A stretch of 64,000 bases of DNA, from the NCBI RefSeq assembly GCF_001406815.1, contig NZ_CVRR01000003.1:44514-108513 (forward strand), read 5' to 3'. Below the pieces are notes generated by a model that saw only the letters and a program-made list of their open reading frames with translations, was not told the origin of the DNA and did not search any database. This DNA is from Roseburia faecis (GTDB lineage: Bacteria; Bacillota; Clostridia; Lachnospirales; Lachnospiraceae). Shown here piece by piece: positions 25,250-33,569 of this stretch. The position numbers and the translations under genes are program-made. How positions within the stretch are numbered: position 1 is the first letter of the stretch; each line of letters opens with the position of its first letter.

Positions 25250-25507
25250 ATGAAAGAAATTACTTATACCATCAAAGACGAGCAGGGAATCCACGCAAGA
25301 CCGGCAGGCGAGCTGGTAAAAGCAGCCGCTGCATATCCATGTAAAGTAACCATCAGCAAGGATGGCAAGGAAGTAGACGCAAAGAGAATCCTCGGAGTTA
25401 TGGGTCTTGGTGTTAAATGCGGACAGGAAATTGTATTAAAGACGGATGGAGATCAGGAAGAGGAAGCAATCGCAGCACTTGGCAAATTCTTAGAGGAGAA
25501 ACTGTAA
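25250..25507 (+). CDS. ptsH: HPr-like phosphocarrier with His15 but Arg in place of Ser46
   Basis: 85 residues from ATG 25250 (AAAAGGAG upstream). H15 in EQGIHARPAG is the site phosphorylated by enzyme I. Position 46, a serine in regulatory HPr of Firmicutes and the target of HPr kinase, is arginine here (DAKRILGVMGLG), so this copy should carry phosphate to FruA but should not form the P-Ser-HPr/CcpA corepressor. This is the reverse of Crh, which loses His15 and keeps Ser46. Sitting between fruA and the enzyme I gene, it looks like a dedicated fructose-system HPr. Confidence 0.93.
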   Translation: MKEITYTIKDEQGIHARPAGELVKAAAAYPCKVTISKDGKEVDAKRILGVMGLGVKCGQEIVLKTDGDQEEEAIAALGKFLEEKL

Positions 25508-25565
25508 GAAACCGTTCCGGCAACCGTTTACGGAGAATGAATCAGCAAAAGGATGAGGTGACGCT

Positions 25566-27185
25566 ATGACAATTCAGGGTAAAAGCGTATACAGCGGGGT
25601 GGCCATCGGCCGCCTTGCCATATACCGCAAATCAGAAAATCAGGTAAAGCGGGAGAAAATCGCAGATACCGCAAAAGAGGTAAAACGGTTTGAAGATGCC
25701 AAAGATACCGCAAAACAGCAGCTTGCCGGGCTTTATGATAAGGCATTAAAAGAAGTCGGTGAAGTCAATGCAGCAATCTTTGAAGTACATCAGATGATGC
25801 TGAATGACCTTGATTATATCGAATCCATCACAAATATGATTGAAGGCCAGCAGGTGAATGCCGAATATGCCGTGGCAACGACCGGAGATACATTTTCCGA
25901 GATGTTTGCGGCAATGGATGATGATTATATGCGTGAGCGTGCAGCCGATGTCAGGGATGTGTCAAACCGCGTAGTTTCCATCCTGCAGGGCAACGGAGGA
26001 AATGACCTGAATGCCGATGAGCCGGTGATTTTACTTGCCGATGATCTGGCACCAAGTGAGACCGTACAGCTTGATAAATCGAAGGTGCTTTCCTTTGTCA
26101 CCCGTCACGGTTCCACCAATTCCCATACCGCGATTCTGGCCCGTACCATGAATATCCCGGCACTGATCGGTGTCGATTTTCCGGAAGATGTCGATGGAAA
26201 AATGGGTATCGTCGATGGATACGAGGGTAAGATCATCATTGATCCACCGGTCTCCGTTATGGAAGCTTACCAGAAGAAGAAAGCAGAGGATGAAGAGAAA
26301 AAACGTCTGCTGCAGGAACTCAAGGGCAAGGAGAATATCACAAAGGACGGAACAAAGATCAACCTGTATGCAAATATCGGAAGCGTTGGGGATGTGGCAT
26401 CGGTACTGGCAAATGATGCCGGCGGCATCGGACTGTTCCGAAGCGAATTCCTTTATCTGGAGAGCAGGGATTATCCAACCGAGGAAGAACAGTTTGCAGC
26501 ATACCGCAAGGTAGCCGAGGCAATGGCAGGAAAGAAAGTCATCATCCGTACACTCGATATCGGTGCGGACAAGCAGGTGGATTATTTCGGACTCGACAAA
26601 GAAGATAATCCGGCAATGGGTTACCGTGCGATCCGTATCTGTCTTGACCGCCGCGAGGTATTCAAGACACAGCTTCGTGCACTGTATCGGGCAAGCTATT
26701 ACGGAACCATCGCCATCATGTTCCCGATGATCATTTCTGTCACAGAGGTACAGACCATAAAGAAGATCATCGAGGAAGTGAAAAAAGAACTGGATGAGGA
26801 AAAGATTCCGTACAAGGATGTCGAGCTTGGTATTATGATCGAGACTCCGGCAGCTGTCATGATGTCCGAAGAACTGGCACAGGAAGTGGATTTCTTCTCT
26901 GTCGGAACGAATGATCTGACACAGTATACACTGGCGATCGACCGGCAGAATCCAAAGCTTGACAACATTTATGATTCCCATCATCCGGCAATCCTTAAGA
27001 TGCTTAAGATGATTGTGGACAACGGTCATAAGGGTGGCTGCTGGGTTGGTATCTGTGGCGAGCTTGGGGCAGACACGACACTGACCGAGACATTTCTTAG
27101 TATGGGATATGATGAGCTTTCTGTCAGCCCGTCCATGATTTTAAAGGTTCGGCAGGAGATCCGTTCACTGGATCTGAAAGCTTAA
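25566..27185 (+). CDS. ptsI: PTS enzyme I (phosphoenolpyruvate-protein phosphotransferase)
   Basis: 539 residues. Takes phosphate from PEP and passes it to HPr His15. The swivelling domain has the phospho-histidine in STNSHTAILARTMNIPAL; the PEP-binding barrel shows GIGLFRSEFLYL, IIRTLDIGADKQ, GYRAIRICLDR and GTNDLTQYTLAIDRQN; the C-terminal CGELGADT is present. Slightly shorter than the 570-residue norm, with a compact C-terminus. GATGAGGTGA precedes the ATG. Last gene of the fructose operon, followed by a terminator. Confidence 0.96.
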   Translation: MTIQGKSVYSGVAIGRLAIYRKSENQVKREKIADTAKEVKRFEDAKDTAKQQLAGLYDKALKEVGEVNAAIFEVHQMMLNDLDYIESITNMIEGQQVNAEYAVATTGDTFSEMFAAMDDDYMRERAADVRDVSNRVVSILQGNGGNDLNADEPVILLADDLAPSETVQLDKSKVLSFVTRHGSTNSHTAILARTMNIPALIGVDFPEDVDGKMGIVDGYEGKIIIDPPVSVMEAYQKKKAEDEEKKRLLQELKGKENITKDGTKINLYANIGSVGDVASVLANDAGGIGLFRSEFLYLESRDYPTEEEQFAAYRKVAEAMAGKKVIIRTLDIGADKQVDYFGLDKEDNPAMGYRAIRICLDRREVFKTQLRALYRASYYGTIAIMFPMIISVTEVQTIKKIIEEVKKELDEEKIPYKDVELGIMIETPAAVMMSEELAQEVDFFSVGTNDLTQYTLAIDRQNPKLDNIYDSHHPAILKMLKMIVDNGHKGGCWVGICGELGADTTLTETFLSMGYDELSVSPSMILKVRQEIRSLDLKA

Positions 27186-27241
27186 AAGGGTGGCTGACTT
27201 AACAGCCGATACAAGGGAGTATTTTATATAGTAAACGGAAA

Positions 27242-27276
27242 AACCGGTGCATCGTCTGGGATGCACCGGCTTTTTT
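27242..27276 (+). terminator. Rho-independent terminator of the fructose operon
   Basis: Arms CCGGTGCAT / ATGCACCGG around CGTCTGGG, then a run of T. Confidence 0.95.
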
Positions 27277-27291
27277 CTGTCTGGAACACTA

Positions 27292-27320
27292 TTGGAATTT
27301 CGCATGTTTTTCTGTATAAT
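27292..27320 (+). promoter_or_regulatory. Promoter of the UvrA-like gene
   Basis: TTGGAA (27292-27297), 17-base spacer, TATAAT (27315-27320). Because it lies inside the long open frame, it rules out starts before about 27327. A direct repeat of TACGCAAGATAA (27333-27344, 27345-27356) lies in the leader. Confidence 0.7.
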
Positions 27321-27378
27321 TGAGGAAGAAAGTACGCAAGATAATACGCAAGATAATTCATACACGGGTAATGTCTTT

Positions 27379-29874
27379 ATGGAAAACAGTCACAACGAAC
27401 CAAAATACATAGAAGTAAGGGGCGCGTGTGTCCACAACTTAAAAAACGTAAATGTAAATGTCCCTCTGCATCAGATTGTCGGGATTGCAGGCGTATCCGG
27501 CTCCGGAAAATCGTCGTTAGCACTTGGCGTGTTGTATGCAGAAGGCTCCAGACGGTATCTGGAGTCGCTTTCGACTTACACCAGAAGGCGCATGACCAGA
27601 GCGGCAAAAGCACAGGTCGACGAAGTGCTGTATGTCCCGGCGGCGCTGGCCCTGCATCAGCGTCCGGGCATTCCGGGCATCCGCAGCACGTTTGGAACGG
27701 GAACCGAACTGTTAAACAGCCTGCGGCTGATGTATTCGCGGCTCGCGTCGCACCGGTGCCCGAACGGGCATTATGTTCCGCCGACACTGAAAGTTGCGGC
27801 AGAACAGGAGATCATCTGTCCGGAGTGTGGCGAACGTGTCCATGCGCCGAGTGCGGAGCAGCTTGCCTTTAATTCACAGGGAGCCTGCCCGAAGTGTGGC
27901 GGTACGGGAAGTGTCCGGACGGTGGATCTGGATTCGCTTGTACCGGACGATTCGATCAGTATTGATGAGGGTGCGGTTGCACCGTGGAACAGCCTGATGT
28001 GGTCGTTAATGACTGACGTCTGCCGGGAGATGGGCGTGCGCACCGACATTCCGTTTAAAGATCTGACCGATGAAGAAAAGGATATCGTCTATCACGGTCC
28101 GGCGGAGAAAAAGCATATTTTTTACAAAGCAAAGAAATCCAATCAGGCAGGAGAGTTGGATTTTACCTATTACAATGCGGTATACACCGTAGAAAATGCT
28201 CTGGCAAAAGTAAAAGACGAAAAGGGCATGAAGCGGGTGGAGAAGTTTTTGAAGGAGGAAGTCTGCCCGGAGTGCGGCGGAAGCAGGCTGTCGGAGGCAG
28301 CCCGTGCACCGAAACTTTGTGGGATCGGACTGGCGGAAGCCTGCAAAATGACGCTGAAAGAGCTGGTCGAATGGGTGGCGCATGTGCCGGAATCCCTGCC
28401 GAAAGAGATGCGTCCGATGGCGGAATCCATCTGCGAGTCGTTTAAGACCGTTGCAAAAAGGCTCATGGATCTGGGACTTTCTTATCTTTCCCTCGACCGG
28501 GCGGCGGCAACGCTTTCAACCGGGGAACGGCAGCGCATGCAGCTTGCGCGGGCGGTGCGGAACCGCACGACAGGCGTGTTGTATGTGCTCGATGAGCCGT
28601 CGATCGGTCTGCACCCGTCAAATATCGTGGGACTGAATGCCGTGATGCATGATCTGATCAAAGATGGAAACTCAGTGCTTTTGGTCGATCACGATACGCA
28701 GATTTTATCGGAGGCGGACTGGGTGATTGAGATGGGACCGGAAGCCGGAGCGGGCGGTGGATATGTGATCGCAGAGGGCAGTATTCCACAGATCATTGCC
28801 AATAAAAACTCCATGATCGGACCATTTCTCGCAAAGACAAAGGATCTGCGCATCCGTCAGCCGATCGCACCGGAGGAACTGTTTGCCCTTGGAAAACTGC
28901 ATCTTTCCACCGACCGCATCCATACGGTAAAGCCGCTGGAGGTGGACATCCCTAAGGGCAGGCTTACCGTGGTGACCGGGGTATCCGGTTCCGGAAAGAC
29001 CACGATGGTTCTCGAAAGCCTGATTCCGGGGCTGCAGGCGCAACTGAACGGAGAGCATCTGCCGAAACATGTGAAAGATCTTTCGGCAGAGGGCATCGCC
29101 CATGTGAAGCTGATTGATGCGTCACCGATTGGAATCAATGTCCGTTCCACGGTCGCAACCTATGCGAATGTACACGACGAACTCCGGAAGATTTTTGCCC
29201 GGACCGCGGATGCGAAAAACCGGAAATACAAGGCGGGCGATTTTTCCTATAATACCGGAAAATTAAAGTGTCCGGTCTGTGACGGAACCGGACAGATCAG
29301 CCTCGATGTGCAGTTTCTGCCGGATGTGGATGTGCCGTGTCCAGAGTGCAATGGTTCTCGGTATGCAAAAGAGGCATGGGAGATCGGCTATGAAAACAAA
29401 CAGGGAAACCGCTATTCCCTGCCGGAATTGATGGAGATGGATGTAAATACCGCTTTGCAGGCAACCGCGGATTTAAAGGTTGTGCATCAGCGGCTGGAAG
29501 TGCTCAAAAATCTGGGACTGGGCTATCTGACGCTGGGCGAGGAAACGCCGAGCCTTTCCGGCGGAGAGGCACAGCGGCTGAAACTTGCCAGCGAAATGGG
29601 AAAAGGACAGTCGGATTCGGTGTTTGTGTTTGATGAGCCGACGATCGGGCTGCATCCGCTGGATGTGCAGACGCTGCTTAGCGTGTTTGATGCGCTGGTT
29701 GACAATGGGGCGACGGTGCTGGTCATTGAGCACGATCTCGATGTGATCCGCAACGCCGATTATATCATTGATATGGGGCCGGGCGGCGGAGATGACGGCG
29801 GCCGGGTGATTGCAACTGGGACACCGGAGGAGATTGTGGGAAATGAAGATAGCGTTACGGGACGGTATCTGTGA
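27379..29874 (+). CDS. UvrA-like ABC ATPase, class II (UvrA2) type
   Basis: 831 residues from ATG 27379. Two ABC-ATPase modules: first Walker A GVSGSGKSSLALGVLYAEG with signature LSTGERQRMQLARAV, second GVSGSGKTTMVLESLIPG with LSGGEAQRLKLASEMG, plus Walker B regions VLDEPSIGLHP and VFDEPTIGLHP. Zinc-type CxxC pairs are present (CPECGE/CPKCGG, CPVCDG...CPECNG). It is about 110 residues shorter than housekeeping UvrA; class II paralogues lack the UvrB-binding domain and are linked to DNA-adduct or drug tolerance, though a role here is not established. No uvrB or uvrC is adjacent. The ribosome binding site is weak. Confidence 0.88.
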   Translation: MENSHNEPKYIEVRGACVHNLKNVNVNVPLHQIVGIAGVSGSGKSSLALGVLYAEGSRRYLESLSTYTRRRMTRAAKAQVDEVLYVPAALALHQRPGIPGIRSTFGTGTELLNSLRLMYSRLASHRCPNGHYVPPTLKVAAEQEIICPECGERVHAPSAEQLAFNSQGACPKCGGTGSVRTVDLDSLVPDDSISIDEGAVAPWNSLMWSLMTDVCREMGVRTDIPFKDLTDEEKDIVYHGPAEKKHIFYKAKKSNQAGELDFTYYNAVYTVENALAKVKDEKGMKRVEKFLKEEVCPECGGSRLSEAARAPKLCGIGLAEACKMTLKELVEWVAHVPESLPKEMRPMAESICESFKTVAKRLMDLGLSYLSLDRAAATLSTGERQRMQLARAVRNRTTGVLYVLDEPSIGLHPSNIVGLNAVMHDLIKDGNSVLLVDHDTQILSEADWVIEMGPEAGAGGGYVIAEGSIPQIIANKNSMIGPFLAKTKDLRIRQPIAPEELFALGKLHLSTDRIHTVKPLEVDIPKGRLTVVTGVSGSGKTTMVLESLIPGLQAQLNGEHLPKHVKDLSAEGIAHVKLIDASPIGINVRSTVATYANVHDELRKIFARTADAKNRKYKAGDFSYNTGKLKCPVCDGTGQISLDVQFLPDVDVPCPECNGSRYAKEAWEIGYENKQGNRYSLPELMEMDVNTALQATADLKVVHQRLEVLKNLGLGYLTLGEETPSLSGGEAQRLKLASEMGKGQSDSVFVFDEPTIGLHPLDVQTLLSVFDALVDNGATVLVIEHDLDVIRNADYIIDMGPGGGDDGGRVIATGTPEEIVGNEDSVTGRYL

Positions 29875-29896
29875 AATTTGCTTTTGTAGAGTAAAT

Positions 29897-29936
29897 CAGC
29901 CATGTGTATTTTGGGGAATATGCATGGCTGTTTTTA
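29897..29936 (+). terminator. Rho-independent terminator after the UvrA-like gene
   Basis: Arms CAGCCATG(T)GTATT / AATAT(G)CATGGCTG followed by TTTTTA. Confidence 0.85.
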
Positions 29937-29974
29937 TGGCTTATTGTCTAAAAATAATGAATATCGGGTGAATA

Positions 29975-30481
29975 TTGAGCTTGTGCAAAAAAATTCGTTA
30001 CATAAAAAAGACATTTCGTTACATGAAACTAAGTCCAGATCATAAACGATCCGATTTTAAAATAAAATCAATAAGGATCATACAACCAGATCTGCAGGCT
30101 AAAGAGATTCAAATAATAGATGTTAAAGAAATATACGATAGGCGCCGATACAATATAAGCAGGGAAGCATTGCAAAAACTTACGGAATCTTTTGAAGATC
30201 ATGCGAAATCATTGGAAGGGAGAACAAAGCAGCAGGATCAGTCCGCACAGATGCTTGAGGATGCGATTAGAAGAAGTTCTGTCTGGAAAAATTCAAGTCA
30301 GAGGGCTCAGCAGTTTTTAGCGGCGCAGGATAAGAAAAAAGAAAATCCGGAAAATCTGCCAGAACATTTTTCAGAGAATGTGATCAAAGCAGGGGCGATG
30401 TTTCGGGATAAGTTTGTAAAGAATGGGCAGGAAAATAATGTATCCATTCAGAATCTGTTGTCGGACATTTCTTTATGGTAA
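29975..30481 (+). CDS. Unknown protein in the LytTR operon (start uncertain)
   Basis: Up to 168 residues if read from TTG 29975. I do not recognise the family. The C-terminal two thirds are helical and charged (SREALQKLTESFEDHAKS; MLEDAIRRSSVWKN); there is no membrane segment or signal peptide. The start is a problem: the twin LytTR box lies inside the open frame and encodes the odd N-terminal IRYIKKTFRYMK, so if the box drives a promoter the true start lies further in, where no ATG with a ribosome binding site is seen (ATG 30023 overlaps the box). The gene ends 17 bases before the response regulator and is probably cotranscribed. Confidence 0.6.
   Translation: MSLCKKIRYIKKTFRYMKLSPDHKRSDFKIKSIRIIQPDLQAKEIQIIDVKEIYDRRRYNISREALQKLTESFEDHAKSLEGRTKQQDQSAQMLEDAIRRSSVWKNSSQRAQQFLAAQDKKKENPENLPEHFSENVIKAGAMFRDKFVKNGQENNVSIQNLLSDISLW
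29994..30024 (+). promoter_or_regulatory. Twin LytTR-type box upstream of the two-component operon
   Basis: Direct repeats TTCGTTACAT at 29994-30003 and 30015-30024, 11 bases apart (21-bp period). LytTR regulators such as AgrA bind pairs of roughly 9-10-bp direct repeats one or two helical turns apart. The identical arrangement recurs at 33468-33498, and a LytTR regulator gene lies 475 bases downstream. An AT-rich -10-like TAAAAT lies at 30058-30063. Confidence 0.75.
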
Positions 30482-30498
30482 GAAAGAGGTCGTAGATT

Positions 30499-31227
30499 TT
30501 GAATAATGAAAGCATGCTGAAAATTGCAATATGTGATGATGAACAGCCAATTAGAGATTACCTAAAAAAACTGACAGAGAAATGCACGGATGCACAGGTC
30601 CATGTCTTTGCAAATGGGGAAGAGTTGTTATCCGATCCGACCGTATATGATATCATTCTGCTTGATATTTCCCTGAATCGGAAGCCGGACAGTGGCAAAC
30701 CAAACGGCATGGAAGTCGCAAAGAAAATCAGGGAAACCTCCGATGTGATCATTATTTTTGTGACTGCCTTAAAGGAATATGTGTTTGAAGGCTATGATGT
30801 AGGGGCATTTCATTATCTCTTAAAGCCGGTCGATGAACAGAAATTCATGGAAGTCATGGACAAGGCGATCAGTCAGATCAAAAAGGAAAAGAATACACAG
30901 CCGCTCATTATCCGAATGGATGGCAATTACATTAAGATACCGGTCAACAATATTATTTATGCGGAAAATGAAGCGAGAAAAATCGTTCTGCACACGAAAA
31001 ACATGAAGGAAGAAACCTACAGTTTTTACGAAAAAATGGAAGTGTTAGAGCAGAAACTGGGAGATCATTTTTTCCGATCGCACCGGGGATTTTTGGTGAA
31101 TCTGCAGGAAGTGGTCCGCTATGACAATGCCAATATTGAACTGAAAAATGGCGATAGAGTGTTTCTGGCAAAACAAAAATATAACGATTTTGTAACTGCC
31201 TATATGAATTATCTGAGAAAGGCATAA
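30499..31227 (+). CDS. LytTR-family response regulator (AgrA-like)
   Basis: 242 residues. Receiver domain with the acidic pair D13/D14 and phospho-acceptor D56 (DIILLDISLN), then FVTALKEYVFEGYDVGAFHYLLKPV, the usual switch from receiver to LytTR proteins. The LytTR DNA-binding domain covers about 135-235 (FFRSHRGFLVNLQEV). TTG 30499 with AGAGGT nine bases upstream is preferred over ATG 30514, which has no ribosome binding site. The kinase gene starts six bases after the stop. It is the obvious candidate to bind the two twin TTCGTTACAT boxes nearby. Confidence 0.92.
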   Translation: MNNESMLKIAICDDEQPIRDYLKKLTEKCTDAQVHVFANGEELLSDPTVYDIILLDISLNRKPDSGKPNGMEVAKKIRETSDVIIIFVTALKEYVFEGYDVGAFHYLLKPVDEQKFMEVMDKAISQIKKEKNTQPLIIRMDGNYIKIPVNNIIYAENEARKIVLHTKNMKEETYSFYEKMEVLEQKLGDHFFRSHRGFLVNLQEVVRYDNANIELKNGDRVFLAKQKYNDFVTAYMNYLRKA

Positions 31228-31233
31228 ACTGCA

Positions 31234-32697
31234 ATGAGAGATATTGTGTACAACGTTTTCGATATCATAAGCTATTTTGTGCAGGGAATGTTGCTGGTTA
31301 ATTTGTTGAAAGAAACACAGCCACGTTTTCCATTCAAAAAATATCATAGTGCTGCGATACTGCTGGGACAGTATGTGGCAGTCCAGATTTTTCTGCACTA
31401 TTCTGTCTTTATAAAAAGTCTGCTCTATGGGAAAAGCATGGTCATGAATAACAGCCGCCAGAGTATCCTGCCGGTACTGATCAGCATGCTGGTTACCTGT
31501 GTGGCAGGCATTTTTTTGTTCAACGAAAGCAGACTCAAAATCATTTACTATGTTGTGACCTTTTATTCCGTAATGGAACTCTTAAAATTTGCCATTTATC
31601 CTCTTTTTCTGTGGCTGCTTACAAAGCTGGTAGATCTGAATCAATATTTATTTCTGGACAGGCAGATGTATGGAGAAACCATGTTTTTTGAAGTGAATTC
31701 CGGAATTGAAATGTTCTGGAATCTGAGCTACGTTCTGGTGCTTCTTGTCTTCACATACAGGATCATTGTCTGGATGAAAAAGTACCTTGAAATGAAAGAA
31801 AACTATGAAAATTCACAATTGATTTTTGTGTTATTTCCAAGCGTGACCGGACTATTGTTATGTCTGATGATCCGCAGCATGATGTTCTCGATGGAGGACA
31901 ATGATATTCATTCGCTGTTTGACAGCCGGCCGGAGATGAATCTTATGGTTCCATGTACTTCCCTGTTGTGTATTGTGATGATTATTTTTACCGCAAAAAT
32001 GCTGCACAAACTAATCGTTGAAAGCAACCAGAAAATCGAAATCAGTATTTATCAGGAACGGATCCGGGAAATGGAGCAGCATATCGGAGATATCGAAAAC
32101 CTTTATGCCGGAATCCGCGGGATGAAACATGACATGAAAAATTATATCGCGGATATGGAGGCATTGATGCAGGAGGAAACAGGAAACCCCACTGCGTTCC
32201 GGCAGTATCTGGATTCCCTGCAGGCATCCGTGGAACAGCTGGATATGAAATACAATACCGGCAATCCGGTGACCGATGTCATTATGCAAAGATATGTGCA
32301 GCTGGCAAAAAACTATGACATTGCGTTTCAGGCGGACTTTCTTTTCCCTTCCAGTATGAATATGGATGCTTTTGACCTGAGCATTATCATAAACAATGCT
32401 TTGAATAATGCGTTAGAGGCCTGCAGGCGGCAAAAAGAGGGCAGAAAATTTATCGAACTGAGTGCGTACCGGCGCCAGAATATGTTTTTTATTATCGTTA
32501 AAAACAGTTTTGACGGGAAACTTGTCAGAAGCCGGAGCGATGGCAGACTGCTCACGACAAAACCGGATTCCAAAAATCATGGATTGGGGCTTCGGAATAT
32601 TGAAGTTTGTGCGGAAAAATATTATGGAAAAACGGAAGTTACCGTTCGGGAGGATGAGTTTGAACTGGCGGTTATGCTTCAGGAACGAATAGAATAA
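31234..32697 (+). CDS. Sensor histidine kinase of the AgrC/GHKL type
   Basis: 487 residues. The N-terminal half is a membrane sensor with about six hydrophobic helices (roughly 8-25, 40-60, 78-96, 103-130, 163-181, 196-215, 238-256). A coiled linker leads to the phospho-histidine H299 in GMKHDMKNYIADME and a GHKL ATPase domain with NNALNNALEAC and GLGLRNI. The layout is that of AgrC/ComD/BlpH kinases, which respond to secreted peptides. No agrB, agrD or exporter-peptidase gene is seen in the window, so the ligand is unknown; the convergent MATE transporter is not an obvious peptide exporter. Confidence 0.9.
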   Translation: MRDIVYNVFDIISYFVQGMLLVNLLKETQPRFPFKKYHSAAILLGQYVAVQIFLHYSVFIKSLLYGKSMVMNNSRQSILPVLISMLVTCVAGIFLFNESRLKIIYYVVTFYSVMELLKFAIYPLFLWLLTKLVDLNQYLFLDRQMYGETMFFEVNSGIEMFWNLSYVLVLLVFTYRIIVWMKKYLEMKENYENSQLIFVLFPSVTGLLLCLMIRSMMFSMEDNDIHSLFDSRPEMNLMVPCTSLLCIVMIIFTAKMLHKLIVESNQKIEISIYQERIREMEQHIGDIENLYAGIRGMKHDMKNYIADMEALMQEETGNPTAFRQYLDSLQASVEQLDMKYNTGNPVTDVIMQRYVQLAKNYDIAFQADFLFPSSMNMDAFDLSIIINNALNNALEACRRQKEGRKFIELSAYRRQNMFFIIVKNSFDGKLVRSRSDGRLLTTKPDSKNHGLGLRNIEVCAEKYYGKTEVTVREDEFELAVMLQERIE

Positions 32698-32726
32698 TTG
32701 ACACCATATACGATACCATGTATAAT
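32698..32726 (+). promoter_or_regulatory. Consensus sigma-A promoter of hicAB
   Basis: TTGACA (32698-32703), 17-base spacer, TATAAT (32721-32726): a perfect match. The spacer repeats ACCATATA / ACCATGTATA and may hold the HicB operator. Lies directly after the kinase stop codon. Confidence 0.9.
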
Positions 32727-32746
32727 ATAAGCAGGAGGGTATAACA

Positions 32747-33004
32747 ATGTCAAAATGGGATAAACTCATAACACGTATATGCAATTTATCAAAAGACCTC
32801 CGGTTTGATGAGTTACGGAAAGTATTGGAAAGCTGCGGGTACGAAATGAATGCACCAAGAAGTGGAAGCAGTCATTACACGTTCAGAAAGCAGGGATGTG
32901 CGCCTATCACAATACCAAAACATGAACCGATCAAAAAAGTATATGTAGAAATGGTAAGGCAGATTGTAGAAAGCGAGGCGGAGAATGATGAAGACGCTGA
33001 ATGA
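32747..33004 (+). CDS. hicA: Type II toxin HicA
   Basis: 85 residues, a small double-stranded-RNA-binding-fold mRNA interferase. Diagnostic parts: FDELRKVLESCGYE, then GSSHYTFRKQG with the catalytic histidine, and ITIPKHEPIKKVYV. AGGAGGG stands upstream of the ATG. HicB starts inside its last codons. The C-terminus is extended and acidic (SEAENDEDAE), probably because of the overlap. Confidence 0.92.
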   Translation: MSKWDKLITRICNLSKDLRFDELRKVLESCGYEMNAPRSGSSHYTFRKQGCAPITIPKHEPIKKVYVEMVRQIVESEAENDEDAE

Positions 33005-33350
33005 TTATATGGCAATGTCCTATCGTATGGAAATTATAGAAGATAAGGATGAGGGTGGATTTGTGGTTTCTTATCCGGATCTGCCAGGGTGCATTACCTG
33101 TGGAGAAACTGTAGAAAGTGCAGTAGAAAATGCGTTAGATGCAAAAAAGGCATGGCTTGAAGCTGCATTAGAAGATGGTGTAGAGATTCATGAGCCAGAT
33201 AGTCTGGAGGATTATTCCGGGCAATTCAAATTGAGAATTCCACGAAGTCTGCACAGATCGTTGGCAGAACATTCCCAGAGAGAAGGAATCAGCATGAATC
33301 AGTATTGTGTATATCTTCTTTCCAAAAATGATGCGGTGTTTTCAAAATAA
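32985..33350 (+). CDS. hicB: Antitoxin HicB
   Basis: 121 residues. The N-terminal HicB fold shows EDKDEGGFVVSYPDLPGCIT and SAVENALDAKKAWLEAALEDG, and the C-terminal ribbon-helix-helix/HTH-like part FKLRIPRSLHRSLAEHSQ with EGISMNQYCVYLLS should bind DNA and repress the pair. It overlaps hicA by 20 bases. ATG 32988, the next codon, is an equally good start. Confidence 0.92.
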   Translation: MMKTLNDYMAMSYRMEIIEDKDEGGFVVSYPDLPGCITCGETVESAVENALDAKKAWLEAALEDGVEIHEPDSLEDYSGQFKLRIPRSLHRSLAEHSQREGISMNQYCVYLLSKNDAVFSK

Positions 33351-33435
33351 GATGATGCAGCAAAAATGTAAATGAAATGCTTTTCAGTTGCGTGAATTGA
33401 TGAATATAGATTGCAGATAAGAAACAGAAATCAGC

Positions 33436-33469
33436 AAATCAGCGGGTACAATATGCCCGCTGATTTTTT
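33436..33469 (+). terminator. Rho-independent terminator after hicAB
   Basis: 11-base perfect arms AAATCAGCGGG / CCCGCTGATTT, then TTTC. It abuts the second LytTR-type box, so the next unit is transcriptionally insulated. Confidence 0.93.
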
Positions 33470-33534
33470 CGTTACATGAAAAGGGCGATTCGTTACATTT
33501 GATTGGAAGAAAAAAAGAAAAAGGGCGATATAAA
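33468..33534 (+). promoter_or_regulatory. Second twin LytTR-type box and -10 of the unknown-gene trio
   Basis: TTCGTTACAT at 33468-33477 and 33489-33498, again exactly 21 bases apart and identical to the pair at 29994. TATAAA (33529-33534), within GGGCGATATAAA, lies 30 bases after the second repeat. There is no good -35 at the expected place (about 33505-33510, GGAAGA), as is common at activator-dependent promoters. Confidence 0.78.
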
Positions 33535-33569
33535 CATTAGTAAAATATGGCAAAGGAGATGGTTGTGAA

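Noticed and set aside
27247..27378. Extended N-terminus of the UvrA-like protein
   Set aside because: It runs through the preceding terminator and the gene's own promoter.
33505..33531. Sigma-28 promoter before the unknown trio
   Set aside because: GGCGATAT resembles a sigma-28 -10, but the bases 15 upstream are GGAA instead of TAAA; an activator-dependent promoter is the better reading.
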